DNA from: an uncultured Selenomonadales bacterium
Lineage (GTDB): Bacteria > Bacillota_C > Negativicutes > Selenomonadales > Selenomonadaceae
DNA: 6,376 nt
Direction: 5' to 3'
Assembly (NCBI GenBank): GCA_947302675.1
Contig: CAMYWI010000086.1
Location: 1-6,376, forward strand
Below, in pieces: positions 5,442 to 6,376 of the stretch (the stretch's first letter is position 1; each line of letters opens with the position of its first letter). The position numbers and the translations under genes are program-made. A model generated the notes under the pieces. That model saw only the letters and a list, made by a program, of their open reading frames with translations. It searched no databases and was not told the DNA's origin.

Positions 5442-6376
5442 ATGGGATCTAAAAAAACTAGAACTACTACTGATGTTGAGAATATTAGCATTAATTACGA
5501 ATCACATTGCAATTTAGACGCACATAGGACTTGGAATCACGATTGTAGCATTTTTAATTATGGCTCGTATGTTTTTATTGGCTCCAAATCCTGGTTTCAA
5601 AGAAACGATTCAGATTACATTTATAACCAAGGTAAATATGTCACAATATATGGCGGTCCCGGTGATGAGGTAATAACTTTGACTTCTGCCGCCTCGGACA
5701 ATTTGATTCTGTATAATTCGGGTGACGGCAATGACATTATCTACGGTTTCAACTCAACTTCGACGTTAAAAATTGGCAACGGTAACGGCACTTACTCCAG
5801 ACAGATTATCGGCGATGATATTGTAGTTGCAGTTAACAATGAAAAAGTAACATTGAGCGGCGCGGCAGATTTGTCCTACGTCAACATTGTCGGCAACCAC
5901 ATCATAAATAACAACACGTCTGATCTGGTAATCGACGGCGTAGAAGGTAACGATTCGATTAGCAATACGGGACAAGAAGTCACAGTTCAAGCCTTTGGCG
6001 GCAACGACTCTATCCACAATTACGCCACTGCGACCGATACCTCGATTAATGGCGGAGCTGGGGTTGACACTATAGAAAATGATGCGCAATACGTCACACT
6101 AAACGGCGACACCGGCAATGATAATATTTTCAATGCGGGCAATGCCGTTTCAATCAACGGTGGCGCGGGCAATGACTTTGTTCATAATTATGCCACTGCG
6201 ACTGATACTTCAATCTATGGCGGAAACGGTGCTGACACTATAGAAAATGATGCGCAAAACGTCTCAATCAATGGCGACACCGGCAATGATAATATTTTCA
6301 ATGCGGGCAATGCCGTTTCAATCAACGGTGGCGCGGGCAATGACTTTGTTCATAATTATGCCACTGCGACTGATAC
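5442..6376 (+). CDS. RTX-like calcium-binding repeat protein, N-terminal part (3' truncated)
   Basis: The frame is open from ATG 5442 to the window end: 311 complete residues and no stop. There is no hydrophobic N-terminal signal (MGSKKTRTTTDVENIS), as expected for a type I secretion substrate whose signal is at the unseen C-terminus. Residues 1-90 are beta-rich and aromatic, with a cluster H22, C23, H28, H33, C35. Residues about 92-150 form a module I associate with RTX proteins of Selenomonas relatives: SGDGNDIIYGFNSTSTLKI (93-111), then IIGDDIVVAV (122-131) and KVTLSGAADLSYVNIVG (135-151). From about 165 come RTX-type turns: GGAGVDTI (204-211), GDTGNDNI (222-229), GGAGNDFV (240-247), GGNGADTI (260-267), GDTGNDNI (278-285) and GGAGNDFV (296-303), alternating with asparagine-rich nonapeptides. 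Calcium binding and surface or extracellular location are inferred from the family. The HlyB-type transporter at the window start is a candidate exporter. Its role (adhesin, S-layer-like protein or other) cannot be told from this part. Its own promoter and terminator-insulated position suggest abundant production. Confidence 0.85.
   Translation, partial: MGSKKTRTTTDVENISINYESHCNLDAHRTWNHDCSIFNYGSYVFIGSKSWFQRNDSDYIYNQGKYVTIYGGPGDEVITLTSAASDNLILYNSGDGNDIIYGFNSTSTLKIGNGNGTYSRQIIGDDIVVAVNNEKVTLSGAADLSYVNIVGNHIINNNTSDLVIDGVEGNDSISNTGQEVTVQAFGGNDSIHNYATATDTSINGGAGVDTIENDAQYVTLNGDTGNDNIFNAGNAVSINGGAGNDFVHNYATATDTSIYGGNGADTIENDAQNVSINGDTGNDNIFNAGNAVSINGGAGNDFVHNYATATD
6015..6376 (+). repeat. 168-bp in-frame tandem repeat (about 2.2 copies, continues past the window)
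   Basis: Units at 6015-6182 and 6183-6350, with a third beginning at 6351, have an exact period of 168 bases (56 codons). By hand I count about 17 differences between units 1 and 2, all in the first 90 bases; 6105-6208 and 6273-6376 are identical over 104 bases. Each unit encodes three sub-repeats of 18-19 residues, each with one GGxGxD-like turn. The pattern indicates recent duplication or gene conversion. Confidence 0.92.

Noticed and set aside
5766..6089. Minus-strand open frame of 107 codons
   Set aside because: Antisense to the RTX-like gene, whose promoter, ribosome binding site and repeat pattern are clear.
6015..6376. CRISPR-like array
   Set aside because: The repeat is contiguous, in frame and coding, with no unique spacers between short repeats.

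Overview
The window reads as a stretch of a bacterial chromosome with every supported gene on the + strand. The most likely source is a Gram-negative-type (diderm) member of the Firmicutes, such as a Selenomonas-like Negativicute. This is an inference from the combination of a type I secretion ABC transporter and an RTX-like secreted protein (which need an outer membrane) with a 331-residue Bacillus-type flotillin FloA, strong AAGGAG-type ribosome binding sites, a textbook sigma-70 promoter and a classic U-tract terminator. No marker gene settles the taxonomy.

Layout: (1) 1-768 is the 3' end of an HlyB-type type I secretion ABC transporter, holding the linker and the full ATPase domain. (2) 769-953 is a 185-bp spacer packed with three inverted repeats, one of which has a third arm allowing two alternative foldings; it looks like a dispersed palindromic element. 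(3) 954-5302 is a tight four-gene run with gaps of 10, 21 and 16 bases: a GT4-type glycosyltransferase, a second glycosyltransferase fused to a degenerate methyltransferase-like domain, a short NfeD-type membrane protein, and FloA. (4) 5315-5346 is an intrinsic terminator closing that run. (5) 5359-5387 is a perfect TTGACA-N17-TATAAT promoter. (6) 5442 to the window edge is the start of a repetitive RTX-like protein, open for 311 codons and cut in the middle of a 168-bp tandem repeat.

How it may work together: the ABC transporter would export RTX-type proteins without an N-terminal signal peptide, and the last gene encodes a protein of just that type. The two glycosyltransferases between them could build a surface glycan or decorate the exported protein. 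NfeD and FloA form a known pair that organises membrane microdomains; their place in the glycosyltransferase run may be functional or accidental. The link between transporter, glycosyltransferases and RTX-like protein is inferred from proximity only. The most interesting structural feature is the repeat architecture of the RTX-like protein: calcium-binding-type nonapeptides alternate with asparagine-rich nonapeptides lacking the calcium motif, predicting a beta-roll with calcium on one face only.
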